DNA of 64,000 nt, taken from positions 62,001 to 126,000 of the forward strand of contig NZ_JAFJZZ010000003.1 in the NCBI RefSeq assembly GCF_017255415.1, written 5' to 3'. Shown here piece by piece: positions 17,373-24,146 of this stretch. The DNA comes from Clostridium aminobutyricum (lineage in GTDB: Bacteria > Bacillota > Clostridia > Peptostreptococcales > Anaerovoracaceae). How positions within the stretch are numbered: the first letter of the stretch is position 1; the number at the start of each line of letters is the position of its first letter. The notes under the pieces are model-generated. The model searched no databases, was not told where the DNA came from, and was given only the letters and a program-made list of their open reading frames with translations. Both the position numbers and the translations under genes were made by a program.

Positions 17373-18080
17373 ATGAATTCGATTTGTGTTTTTGGTGATT
17401 CCGTCGCAAGAGGTGTCATATACGATGAGAAAAAAGAAAAATATACGTTTTTAAAAAACTGTTTTATTAATATTTTCGCAGAGGATTTTAATATACCGGT
17501 GACCAATTATGCTAAATTTGGATGTACGATTACGAAAGGTGTAGAACTATTAAAGAAACATCAAGAAGAGCTGTCAAAGTATGATTATACCATTCTTGAA
17601 TTTGGCGGAAATGATTGCGATTACAATTGGGCTGAAGTTGCTGCATGTCCTGAAAAGATTCATTTACCGAATGTTCCTTTTGATGTTTTTAAGGAACGGT
17701 ATGAAACAGTGATTAAACAAGTAAAGATGTGCGGCAGCCGCCCTATCTTGTTATCTTTGCCGCCGATTGAGCCTAATCGATTTTTTAATTGGGTTTCAAA
17801 AGGGTTAAATCGAGAGAACATCCTAAAGTGGCTTGGAACGAAAGAAACCATTTATAATTGGCATGCGCAATATAATGAAATCGTCTTAGAAATAGCTAAA
17901 AAGCATCAGATCCCGATTATAGATATTCGAAAAGCCTTTGAAAACAGAGATTGTTCGGAGCTTATCTGCAAGGACGGGATACATCCCAATGAGAAAGGGC
18001 ATGCACTGATCTCCAAATCCGTTTCGGTATCCTTAGCTAGTTATTTGGCGCAAGGGCATAAAGTTACTGCGCAATTGTAA
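17373..18080 (+). CDS. SGNH/GDSL-family hydrolase
   Basis: A 235-residue serine esterase/lipase of the SGNH superfamily. Block I is FGDSVARG with nucleophile S10; block III is FGGNDCDYNW; block V is DGIHPNEKGH carrying the catalytic Asp and His. There is no signal peptide, so it is probably cytoplasmic. The substrate is unknown. It is transcribed alone from a consensus promoter. Confidence 0.88.
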   Translation: MNSICVFGDSVARGVIYDEKKEKYTFLKNCFINIFAEDFNIPVTNYAKFGCTITKGVELLKKHQEELSKYDYTILEFGGNDCDYNWAEVAACPEKIHLPNVPFDVFKERYETVIKQVKMCGSRPILLSLPPIEPNRFFNWVSKGLNRENILKWLGTKETIYNWHAQYNEIVLEIAKKHQIPIIDIRKAFENRDCSELICKDGIHPNEKGHALISKSVSVSLASYLAQGHKVTAQL

Positions 18081-18088
18081 AAAACGGT

Positions 18089-18117
18089 TTGACATTATAT
18101 TTTTGATAATATATAAT
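18089..18117 (+). promoter_or_regulatory. tRNA-Arg promoter
   Basis: TTGACA (18089-18094), 17 bases, TATAAT (18112-18117), ending 26 bases before the tRNA. Confidence 0.8.
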
Positions 18118-18143
18118 AATATACATGCGAAAAATATAAGCTT

Positions 18144-18220
18144 GCGCCATTAGCTCAGCTGGATAGAGTGGCACACTACGAATGTGAAGGCCGGGGGTTC
18201 GAATCCCTCATGGCGCACCA
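18144..18220 (+). tRNA. tRNA-Arg (anticodon ACG), CCA encoded
   Basis: A full cloverleaf can be drawn: acceptor GCGCCAT/ATGGCGC, D arm starting GCTC, anticodon loop CTACGAA (ACG, read as ICG), T arm GGGGG-TTCGAAT-CCCTC, discriminator A and genomic CCA. The first anticodon-stem pair (G27/A43) is a mismatch. An integrase tail and lysogeny-type genes lie downstream, so the tRNA 3' end is a plausible integration site. Confidence 0.95.
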
Positions 18221-18228
18221 AAGTATTG

Positions 18229-18271
18229 AAATTGCAAGATTCTTGATTAAAAAAGAATCTTGCAATTTTTA
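18229..18271 (+). terminator. tRNA-Arg terminator
   Basis: ATTGCAAGATTCTT (18231-18244) and its exact complement (18253-18266), followed by TTTTT. Confidence 0.9.
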
Positions 18272-18319
18272 TTTTCCCAACAAAGTAAAAAAGAAATAAA
18301 AAGCAAGTATCTATACGGG

Positions 18320-18481
18320 CTAAATTAAGTATTGATTTAGAATTTCCGCGGCATCCGAATTGGATTGAGGTATAACATGAATGTAAACATTCGTAGTAAC
18401 AACTATACTCGAATGTCCCATAAATTTTAAATTATACAATTTGGAATCCTTGAAATAATTATGAAAACAACCTACTCTCAT
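18320..18481 (-). pseudogene. Tyrosine recombinase (integrase) C-terminal remnant
   Basis: Read on the minus strand, the frame ending at TAG (18320-18322) gives KFMGHSSIVVTTNVYIHVIP, then QSNSDAAEILNQYLI. This is the C-terminus of a phage/ICE tyrosine recombinase with the GHS histidine and the nucleophilic Tyr (NVYIHV). The Arg-containing catalytic boxes and the N-terminus are gone; upstream residues (MRVGCFHNYFKDSKLYN) are not recognisable. It sits 100 bases from tRNA-Arg, the usual attachment side, so it marks a decayed integrated element. Confidence 0.75.
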
Positions 18482-18537
18482 ACTTAGTATCAACAAAACA
18501 TTCTTAATAATATATTGTATGAGAAGGAGGATTCGAA

Positions 18538-19110
18538 ATGAAATTTATTAAACAATTAGATAGTACCCCTATTCCATTAAACCGATTAAATTTATTTTTT
18601 GAATCAAGAATAATATGGAGGGATTTTGCTACATGGATTCATACATATTTAGCAAGTGTCTTTGCCGGTTTTGGTAATCAAGACTCAATAGAAGTAAAAT
18701 TAAAAGATGTTATTACAAAATTTGGCATCATTTTAAGCACAGTTTTTGGAGGGCAAATCGGAGAGCAATATAATAATCTTATTTTCAATTTGCTCAACAC
18801 ATTTAAATCATTGGTAGATGCGCAAATAAGAGGTGATGTTAACGCAGTAAATGAATATGCAACACAGTTATATGAAAATGCAGATCAAATTGCTGCTTTT
18901 CTAGCAAGGATTAATCCTTATTGGGAAGAAAATGAATGGAAAACTTTATTATATCAATTAAATAAATTAATAATTGAAGACTCAACTAGAGTTTTGAATA
19001 AGGAATATGCACAAAGCATAGAGGTATTTGACAGACTTTTAAATCTTACTTCAATAATGGGGGATTATTATTCTAAAGGCATACGGGATTATCTGACTCT
19101 AGCAGGTTAA
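18538..19110 (+). CDS. Conserved hypothetical helical protein
   Basis: A 190-residue, mainly alpha-helical, soluble protein with a strong RBS (AAGGAGG, ATG 18538). I do not recognise a characterised function. Features are an N-terminal WRDFATWIHTYLASVFAGFG segment and a central QLYENADQIAAFLARINPYW motif, which recalls a hypothetical family seen in bacilli and clostridia, sometimes mislabelled acetylglutamate kinase. It contains no nucleotide-binding motif. It lies between the integrase remnant and the lysogeny-type genes and may be cargo of that element. Confidence 0.7.
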   Translation: MKFIKQLDSTPIPLNRLNLFFESRIIWRDFATWIHTYLASVFAGFGNQDSIEVKLKDVITKFGIILSTVFGGQIGEQYNNLIFNLLNTFKSLVDAQIRGDVNAVNEYATQLYENADQIAAFLARINPYWEENEWKTLLYQLNKLIIEDSTRVLNKEYAQSIEVFDRLLNLTSIMGDYYSKGIRDYLTLAG

Positions 19111-19232
19111 TCAGTATGTTAAGTGAAGAATTCAAGAGATTAAATATTTTTTAATCTCTTGAACAAAATTGTTCTAGAAAACCAATGGCTGTGACACTTA
19201 CGGCATATAAGGAAGCTATACGGGAAGCTTTC

Positions 19233-19505
19233 TTAACCGTTCATTATGTTGGATTCGATCACTTTGACAGGAAGGTCACAATAGCAATCTCTGTTCTTTA
19301 GATGCTGCAATTCATGCTCGATTGTGATTTGCCTTCTTTCTTCTGACAACTTGTCGTTAATATAAATATTATAATTTCCATCCACATCCGGCATGATAAA
19401 ACCTCTGATAGACATAGGAAGTGCTACTTCTCTGATAAAGATCATAGGAACAGCGGCTTCTCGTATAAAAAATATAGGAAGTGCTGCTTTTCTCATATAA
19501 ATCAT
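19233..19505 (-). CDS. ImmA/IrrE-like zinc metallopeptidase with triplicated N-terminus
   Basis: A 90-residue protein with HExxH (HELQH, residues 65-69) in the context ITIEHELQHLKNRDCY, and SIRGFIMPDVDGNYNIYIN, typical of short ImmA/IrrE-family proteins. In ICEBs1 the homologue ImmA cleaves the repressor ImmR. Here the HTH repressor gene ends 13 bases upstream. The first 31 residues are three tandem versions of a 10-residue unit (MRKAALPIFF, IREAAVPMIF, IREVALPMS). The start ATG 19505 follows GGGGGGA, so the repeat is translated. Confidence 0.75.
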   Translation of the reverse strand: MIYMRKAALPIFFIREAAVPMIFIREVALPMSIRGFIMPDVDGNYNIYINDKLSEERRQITIEHELQHLKNRDCYCDLPVKVIESNIMNG

Positions 19506-19518
19506 ATTATCCCCCCTG

Positions 19519-19866
19519 CTATTTTGAATTAATTTTGTCTATAAATGCGATCAATTGCTCTAAGGCTTCGCCGTTCAATTTGCTTGAACTATCCAAAAGA
19601 ACTCTATACCTCTTATCTCTATGTAATAATTCCACACAAGCCTCTAATTCGTCGTCAAAGTCATTTTCACCCTTTAAAAGATAATTGACGGATACGCCTA
19701 GGTATTCTGCAATAGCGCCGGTATATTTGGAATGCGGCGTGATGTCTTCATGCCTCCAACGGCTGACCGTAGACTTGCTGCAGCCAAGATATTTTGCCAT
19801 TTTTGTATCCGATAAATCTTTACTGCTGTCTATGATTGAAAAAATTCTGCTATTAATAGTTTCCAT
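19519..19866 (-). CDS. CI/Xre-family repressor
   Basis: A 115-residue protein: an HTH_3 domain in the N-terminal 65 residues (TKMAKYLGCSKSTVSRWRHEDITPHSKYTGAIAEYLGVSVNYLL) and a short helical tail. This is the size and order of ImmR-like or phage repressors. It is co-directional with the ImmA-like peptidase, and divergent from a small HTH gene across a region containing a consensus promoter and a dyad. It is the likely switch of the decayed element at tRNA-Arg. Confidence 0.85.
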   Translation of the reverse strand: METINSRIFSIIDSSKDLSDTKMAKYLGCSKSTVSRWRHEDITPHSKYTGAIAEYLGVSVNYLLKGENDFDDELEACVELLHRDKRYRVLLDSSSKLNGEALEQLIAFIDKINSK

Positions 19867-19914
19867 AGGTCTAACTCCTCAAAAAAACAGTTTAATAAAT
19901 ACAACAAAAATCGG

Positions 19915-20070
19915 TTGACTTGTTTAAATAACGGAACTATAATTAATATATAAAGGAAAAAACTACCATTTAAAGTTCATTGGAACGATTAAAAACTAAT
20001 AACCTTATATATTTTTTTGTTGCTAGATTAGAATTATCTTATTACAAAAGTTTAACTTTGTCAACTTTTG
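19915..20070 (+). promoter_or_regulatory. Divergent control region of the element switch
   Basis: The rightward promoter is TTGACT (19915-19920), 17 bases, TATAAT (19938-19943). The dyad CAAAAGTT (20045-20052) / AACTTTTG (20063-20070) lies ahead of the small HTH gene and is a candidate repressor operator. Confidence 0.6.
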
Positions 20071-20097
20071 ATAAAACCTTAGAAAGGAGTAATTCAA

Positions 20098-20286
20098 GTG
20101 AAGCAGTATCATGAAATTGTGGCGGAAATTAGAAAACAGATGTACTTACGAGATTGGAAAACGAAGGATCTGGCAGAGGCTACCGGATATACGGTAGGGA
20201 CAATAAGAGTGATGCTTACCAACCCGAAGAAGATGTCCGATAAATCATTGGCAAAGATTTGTGAAGCACTTCAAATTAAATTATAG
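20098..20286 (+). CDS. Small helix-turn-helix protein (Cro/excisionase-like)
   Basis: A 62-residue protein that is little more than an HTH (WKTKDLAEATGYTVGTIRVMLTNPKKMSDKSLAKICEALQI). It starts with GTG at 20098 after AAAGGAG. Being divergent from the CI-like repressor, it fits a Cro-like or excisionase-like partner of the same element. Confidence 0.8.
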   Translation: MKQYHEIVAEIRKQMYLRDWKTKDLAEATGYTVGTIRVMLTNPKKMSDKSLAKICEALQIKL

Positions 20287-20423
20287 GAACTCAAACTGAC
20301 ATAAGCAGTATGAGTGATAAAGCAGCAGTATTTGTGATATAATGAACGCAATCGATTGAATACAGCGTTCCTTAAATCATACGGCGACACAACTTGTATG
20401 ATAGATTGAAGGAGGAATAATAG

Positions 20424-20711
20424 ATGAAAGCGACAGGTATTGTTAGAAAAGTTGATGAACTAGGCAGGATCGTACTTCCTAAAGAGCTGAGGCGAATTAG
20501 ACACATTAATGAAGGAGATCCGATAGAAATTTTTGTAGACGATAATTTAATCATTTTACATAAGTATCAGCCGGCACTTGGAATCATAAATGACATCGAG
20601 CGGTTAATCGCAAAACTCTCTGACTCCCAGGAATTTATGTCAGATGAAGAAATGGAAATCGCCCAAGAGATCATTGGCACTTTACAAAAGATTCAGGTGA
20701 CCTCTAAGTAA
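20424..20711 (+). CDS. AbrB-family transition-state regulator
   Basis: A 95-residue protein. The SpoVT/AbrB swapped-hairpin DNA-binding domain fills residues 1-50 (KATGIVRKVDELGRIVLPKE, then NEGDPIEIFVDD), followed by a short helical multimerisation tail. Family members repress post-exponential and sporulation genes. RBS is GGAGG. The promoter -10 region shares the 15-mer TATAATGAACGCAAT (20338-20352) with the promoter at 41328. Confidence 0.92.
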   Translation: MKATGIVRKVDELGRIVLPKELRRIRHINEGDPIEIFVDDNLIILHKYQPALGIINDIERLIAKLSDSQEFMSDEEMEIAQEIIGTLQKIQVTSK

Positions 20712-20722
20712 GGAGATGAAGT

Positions 20723-20788
20723 ATGATAGAGATACTTTCAGTACTAAAAAAATGGATCAAAGAAGAAAAGCTATGTACACTTTTATGA
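20723..20788 (+). CDS. Possible 21-residue peptide
   Basis: ATG at 20723 follows AAGGAG and opens 21 codons (MIEILSVLKKWIKEEKLCTLL), an amphipathic basic peptide. Its end overlaps the AbrB terminator. Translation is plausible but unproven; the ribosome site may be fortuitous. Confidence 0.3.
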   Translation: MIEILSVLKKWIKEEKLCTLL

Positions 20789-20805
20789 CGGTAATAGCTT
20801 TTTTA
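20766..20805 (+). terminator. Terminator downstream of the AbrB-family gene
   Basis: AAAAGCTAT (20766-20774) pairs with ATAGCTTTT (20794-20802), followed by a T tract. Confidence 0.8.
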
Positions 20806-20861
20806 TTTTTTTTGAAGTATAATGACATAAAAGATTCCTTGGAGTGCCGGAAGGAGAAAAT

Positions 20862-21362
20862 ATGGAAGATATTAAAGAACTCAAGAATAGTCTGAAAGAA
20901 GTTCGCCCTAATAAATGGGAGGACATTCCGGACATTGATTTATACATGGATCAAGTATTGGTTTATATGCAAAGACAGCATATTGGATTGGAAAGCGGCG
21001 AGACGTTGACTTCTGCTATGGTGAATAATTACATTAAAAAAGGATTGTTGCCTCGGGCGAAAGGGAAGCGTTATGACCGAACTCATGTGGCGTATTTGAC
21101 AGCCATTTGTTTGATGAAACAGGTTCTTTCGGTGGACTTGACAGATCAGATGCTTAAAAATCAATTGGAGAACTCGGGTATTCAAGAGTTTTATAGGAAG
21201 TACTGTGAGAGCGTTGACAATGCTTACAATGAAGTGGCTGAAAAGATAAGTGAGGATATGAGCAAAGAAGAGATATCTGAATTGGTGCTGCAGTTAGCGG
21301 CTTCCAGTTATGCGCAGAAGGTAGCTTGTGAAAGGTTATTGGAAATACAAAAAACAAAATAG
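20862..21362 (+). CDS. DUF1836 family protein
   Basis: A 166-residue protein of the clostridial/bacillar DUF1836 family, of unknown function. The region SAMVNNYIKKGLLPRAKGKRYDRTHVAYLTAICLMKQVLSV looks like a MerR-like winged helix, so a DNA-binding role is possible. I start it at ATG 20862 after AAGGAG rather than GTG 20844. Confidence 0.85.
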   Translation: MEDIKELKNSLKEVRPNKWEDIPDIDLYMDQVLVYMQRQHIGLESGETLTSAMVNNYIKKGLLPRAKGKRYDRTHVAYLTAICLMKQVLSVDLTDQMLKNQLENSGIQEFYRKYCESVDNAYNEVAEKISEDMSKEEISELVLQLAASSYAQKVACERLLEIQKTK

Positions 21363-21384
21363 ATTAAAGTGACATAAAAATAGA

Positions 21385-21729
21385 TTGTCAGCAACGATAG
21401 CGGAGGTATCCCAAAAGGTGAGCGAGAATGCAGAGAATGCACAAAGGATAAGAGTTTTAGCTAGAGGTGTAAAGATGGCGATTTCGGTAAAAGACAACAT
21501 GCAGCAAGTAAGTGATATGGCATATCAAACCAATCAGTTGATTAATGAAATTAGCAAGCAAACTGAAGAAGAAGCCGAATCCTTAAAAGAGATAAACAAA
21601 GGCATTGACCAGATATCTATGGTAGTCCAAGAGAATTCTGCAACTGCTGAGGAAAGCTCTGCCTCATCACAAGAAATCGCACTGCAAGCGCAAATTTTGA
21701 AAGGCATGGTGGATAAGTTTGTAGTATAG
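21385..21729 (+). pseudogene. Decayed chemotaxis receptor signalling domain
   Basis: An open frame of about 114 codons with a stop just upstream (21370-21372) and no ribosome site. It begins like a receptor signalling domain (SATIAEVSQKVSENAENAQR) and ends with the usual distal half (GIDQISMVVQENSATAEESS, then QAQILKGMVDKFVV). The CheA-binding hairpin tip ([18 protein letters not shown] in intact receptors) is replaced by a short junction at MAYQTNQLINEISKQTEEEA, so an internal segment of ~100 residues is deleted. It cannot signal. Confidence 0.75.
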
Positions 21730-21785
21730 CGTAAAATGTCGAAAGAACATAGTCATATTTTGAGTACAGCATTTTATTAAATAGC

Positions 21786-21844
21786 ACGAATAAGGAGCCC
21801 CTTACATAGTATATGATATATCACTATGAAAGGGGTTTTTGTTT
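21786..21844 (+). promoter_or_regulatory. Late mother-cell (SigK/SigE-type) promoter within a terminator-like hairpin, copy 1
   Basis: AC (21786-21787), 17 bases, CATAGTATA (from 21805) matches the SigK form AC-17-CATAnnnTA; SigE -10 (CATACAnT) also fits partly. The same box and spacing recur before copy 2 at 24088. CCCCTTACATAGT and ACTATGAAAGGGG form a hairpin followed by a T-rich run, so read-through from upstream would be terminated. The AAAGGGG is also the Shine-Dalgarno. Confidence 0.65.
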
Positions 21845-22963
21845 TTGGAAAGCAATAGAAGAGGAACTGCAAAAGGTAAAGTTTCAAAACAAGCTTATGA
21901 GACCACTGCAGAACCTTATGTAGGCATGCCCATATATTTAGATGACAATTTCTTTTCCTTGTTTGGTAACAGAGGCCAGTGTCCTATGGATGATTTCGAG
22001 GACTTGATGAATCAGGAAATAGATGAAGATATAGAAAATGGAAGTATGCCTAATCAATGTACACCAGATCAATGTATACTGTATCGAGAAAAACCAGTAG
22101 CGCCAGCGCCAGCACCGGCACCGGCACCGAGACCAGCACCGACAGGTCCGATGGGTCCAACGGGTTCAATGGGTCCAACGGGTTCAATGGGCCCGGCAGG
22201 TCCAACGGGTTCAATGGGTCCGGCAGGTCCAACAGGTTCAATGGGTCCGGCAGGCCCGACAGGTTCAATGGGTCCGGCAGGCCCAACAGGTTCAATGGGT
22301 CCGGCAGGTTCAACAGGCTCAATGGGTCCGGCAGGTCCAACGGGTTCAATGGGTCCGGCAGGTCCAACAGGCTCAACGGGTTCAATGGGTCCGGCAGGTC
22401 CAACAGGCTCAACGGGTTCAATGGGTCCGGCAGGTCCAACAGGCTCAACAGGTTCAATGGGTCCAACAGGCCCGATGGGTCCAACAGGTCCGATGGGTCC
22501 AACAGGTCCGATGCCATCGTGCCCGACACCATCGTGCCCAATGCCATCGTGTCCGAAACCATCGTGCCCTAAACCGTCGTGCCCGACACCATCGTGCCCG
22601 ACACAAGATATAATGCCTAATCAATGTATGCCGGGCAGATGTATGCCAGACAGACGTATGCCGGACAGATGTATGCCGGACAAAAGCATGCCAGACAAAT
22701 GTATGCCGGATAAATGCATGCCGGACAGACGTATGCCAGACAAATGTATGCCGGGTAGACGCATGCCGGATCAAGTTATGGGAGACTACACTGAAACTGA
22801 GTCCGATAGTATGATGAATGACTGTGCTGCTGGCTGTCCACTTGCGATGGCTTATGTACCATGGCAGTCCTGGGAAAATACTTATGAGGAAGAAGTTGCT
22901 TTTAAAGTCGGTACCGTATTCCCAAGCTTGGACTTACCATTCTTAGGAGGTAAGCGAATATGA
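21845..22963 (+). CDS. CotJA-type spore coat protein with inserted collagen-like domain, copy 1
   Basis: About 372 residues from TTG 21845 (same RBS-to-TTG spacing as copy 2). Order: N-terminal segment with [14 protein letters not shown]; an Ala/Pro stretch; 41 uninterrupted Gly-X-Y triplets (nt 22145-22513; GPT, GSM, GPA types); a PSCP repeat; a Met-Pro-Asp repeat ([10 protein letters not shown]); and a C-terminal CotJA core ([36 protein letters not shown]). B. subtilis CotJA is only ~80 residues. Gly-X-Y repeats suggest a BclA-like filament, and the cysteines suggest cross-linking. The stop overlaps cotJB by four bases. Confidence 0.9.
   Translation: MESNRRGTAKGKVSKQAYETTAEPYVGMPIYLDDNFFSLFGNRGQCPMDDFEDLMNQEIDEDIENGSMPNQCTPDQCILYREKPVAPAPAPAPAPRPAPTGPMGPTGSMGPTGSMGPAGPTGSMGPAGPTGSMGPAGPTGSMGPAGPTGSMGPAGSTGSMGPAGPTGSMGPAGPTGSTGSMGPAGPTGSTGSMGPAGPTGSTGSMGPTGPMGPTGPMGPTGPMPSCPTPSCPMPSCPKPSCPKPSCPTPSCPTQDIMPNQCMPGRCMPDRRMPDRCMPDKSMPDKCMPDKCMPDRRMPDKCMPGRRMPDQVMGDYTETESDSMMNDCAAGCPLAMAYVPWQSWENTYEEEVAFKVGTVFPSLDLPFLGGKRI
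22145..22513 (+). repeat. Collagen-like coding repeat, 41 Gly-X-Y triplets
   Basis: Nine-base units GGTCCxATG, GGTCCxACx and GGTTCAATG, arranged in higher-order 27-36 base blocks. Near-identity of neighbouring blocks suggests growth by slippage or recombination. Confidence 0.95.
22514..22775 (+). repeat. Cys/Pro and Met-Pro-Asp coding repeats in CotJA copy 1
   Basis: First, 12-base units encoding PSCP plus one variable residue (22514-22602); then 15-base units encoding [10 protein letters not shown] variants (about 22615-22775). Together they are rich in cysteine and alternate in charge. Confidence 0.85.
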
Positions 22964-23208
22964 GTAGAAGTGAACTGATGCATAAAATCCAAGTGTTAGG
23001 ATTTATTTTAGTAGATGTGGGACTTTATCTGGATACGCATCCGAGAGATAAAGCCGCCTTAAATTATTTCAACAAGTATAGTACTTTATATAAACTTGCC
23101 AGAAATGATTATGAACAACAATACGGTCCAATTACACCGATTGGAACAAATGATACCGTTAGCTGGTCATGGATAGACGAACCATGGCCTTGGGAAGGGG
23201 GATTTTAG
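22960..23208 (+). CDS. cotJB: CotJB-type spore coat protein, copy 1
   Basis: An 82-residue Cot[38 protein letters not shown] is the family signature. It is part of the coat complex with CotJA and CotJC. It starts within the cotJA stop (ATGA) and ends two bases before cotJC. The protein is identical to copy 2, 2,005 bases downstream. Confidence 0.95.
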   Translation: MSRSELMHKIQVLGFILVDVGLYLDTHPRDKAALNYFNKYSTLYKLARNDYEQQYGPITPIGTNDTVSWSWIDEPWPWEGGF

Positions 23209-23210
23209 TT

Positions 23211-23828
23211 ATGTGGACATATGAAAAAAGATTACAGTTCCCGATAAATATTAAAAACCCTAATCCTGCCATGGCAAAATTTATCATCAGTCAATATGGA
23301 GGACCAGATGGTGAAATTGGAGCTTCTTTGCGTTACTTATCCCAAAGATATACGATGCCGTATAAACAGTGTGTCGGTATTTTAAATGATGTAGGAACAG
23401 AAGAAATGGGGCATTTTGAGATGGTTGCAACTATCGTACACCAGTTGACAAGGAATATGACCATTGAGCAGGTCAAAGAAGCCGGAATGGAAGCTTACTT
23501 CGTGGATCATACGGCAGGCATATATCCGGTTGCAGCTAGTGGCGTACCTTTTGATGCAATGTGCTTCGCTTCAAAAGGAGATGCAATCACCGACTTAGTG
23601 GAGGATATGGCAGCAGAACAGAAAGCCAGAACCACCTATGACAATATCTTAAGAATGATAGATGATCCGGACGTCATCGCACCGATCCGATTCCTCAGAG
23701 AACGTGAAGTTGTTCATTTCCAGAGATTCGGAGAAGCGCTTCGTGTCGTTCAGGATAATTTGGATTCAAAGAACTTCTATGCATTCAATCCTTCCTTTGA
23801 CGGCTCAATGATGAGAAAAAATAAATAA
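23211..23828 (+). CDS. cotJC: CotJC-type coat protein / manganese catalase, copy 1
   Basis: A 205-residue di-manganese catalase-family protein. The five predicted metal ligands are present: Glu in GEIGASLRY, Glu and His in EEMGHFEM, Glu in AAEQKA and His in EREVVHFQRF. It may break down hydrogen peroxide in the spore coat. The start is ATG 23211; an upstream in-frame extension overlaps cotJB and is unlikely. It differs from copy 2 at one clear residue (EEMGHF versus EEMAHF). Confidence 0.95.
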   Translation: MWTYEKRLQFPINIKNPNPAMAKFIISQYGGPDGEIGASLRYLSQRYTMPYKQCVGILNDVGTEEMGHFEMVATIVHQLTRNMTIEQVKEAGMEAYFVDHTAGIYPVAASGVPFDAMCFASKGDAITDLVEDMAAEQKARTTYDNILRMIDDPDVIAPIRFLREREVVHFQRFGEALRVVQDNLDSKNFYAFNPSFDGSMMRKNK

Positions 23829-23999
23829 ACGCAGAAGACAACAGAATAATGTCTGATTCTAATAGTATTGGAATTGAACATTTAAGATATTAAGGAGTAA
23901 TTTCTTAATAATGAAAACCAGTTTAACAAAGTTGTTAGACTGGTTTGTTATCTTCTATGTAATAAATGTAACATATAAAATATTTTATTTTATATTTAA

Positions 24000-24086
24000 A
24001 GAAATAGTAGTTGGAATAGATATTATCCGCCCGACTATAAACAATGGTTCGGTGCAGAATTCGATCCCGGTGCTAAGTGTAAATAG
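24000..24086 (+). pseudogene. Possible C-terminal coding relic
   Basis: A frame without a start reads YYPPDYKQWFGAEFDPGAKC plus Lys and then TAG, rich in aromatic residues and protein-like in composition. Stops lie just upstream (23997). I do not recognise it. It may be the tail of a gene lost when the operon duplicated. Confidence 0.3.
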
Positions 24087-24087
24087 A

Positions 24088-24146
24088 ACGGATTCTGCAC
24101 CCCCCTCATAGTATATATAATAATAATATGAAAGGGGTTTATTTTT
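24088..24146 (+). promoter_or_regulatory. Late mother-cell promoter, copy 2
   Basis: AC (24088-24089), 17 bases, CATAGTATA (from 24107): the same box as copy 1. CCCC...TCATA and TATGA-AA-GGGG again surround it, and AAAGGGG (24131-24137) is the ribosome site nine bases before TTG. Confidence 0.65.

Larger units (their letters stand above)
23829..24146 (+). other. Spacer between the two cotJ operons
   Basis: It holds a weak terminator hairpin (AAACCAGT 23915-23922 / ACTGGTTT 23939-23946), a 10-bp inverted repeat (GGTGCAGAAT 24051-24060 / ATTCTGCACC 24092-24101), a short coding relic (24000-24086) and the copy-2 promoter. Confidence 0.7.

Noticed and set aside
21796..21835. Hairpin sequestering the Shine-Dalgarno of cotJA as an RNA thermometer or riboswitch
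   Set aside because: The 5' arm lies upstream of the predicted transcription start, so mRNA from the sporulation promoter would not contain it. Kept only as a read-through insulator idea.
22050..22774. Long open frames on the minus strand and in a second plus frame across the CotJA copy 1 repeats (leucine/proline/aspartate-rich or Asn/Gly/Ser-rich products)
   Set aside because: They are shadows of a periodic coding repeat: any 9-base repeat without stops is open in several frames. They lack ribosome sites.
23911..24111. 66-codon plus-strand frame after cotJC copy 1
   Set aside because: It starts inside the terminator hairpin and has no RBS.
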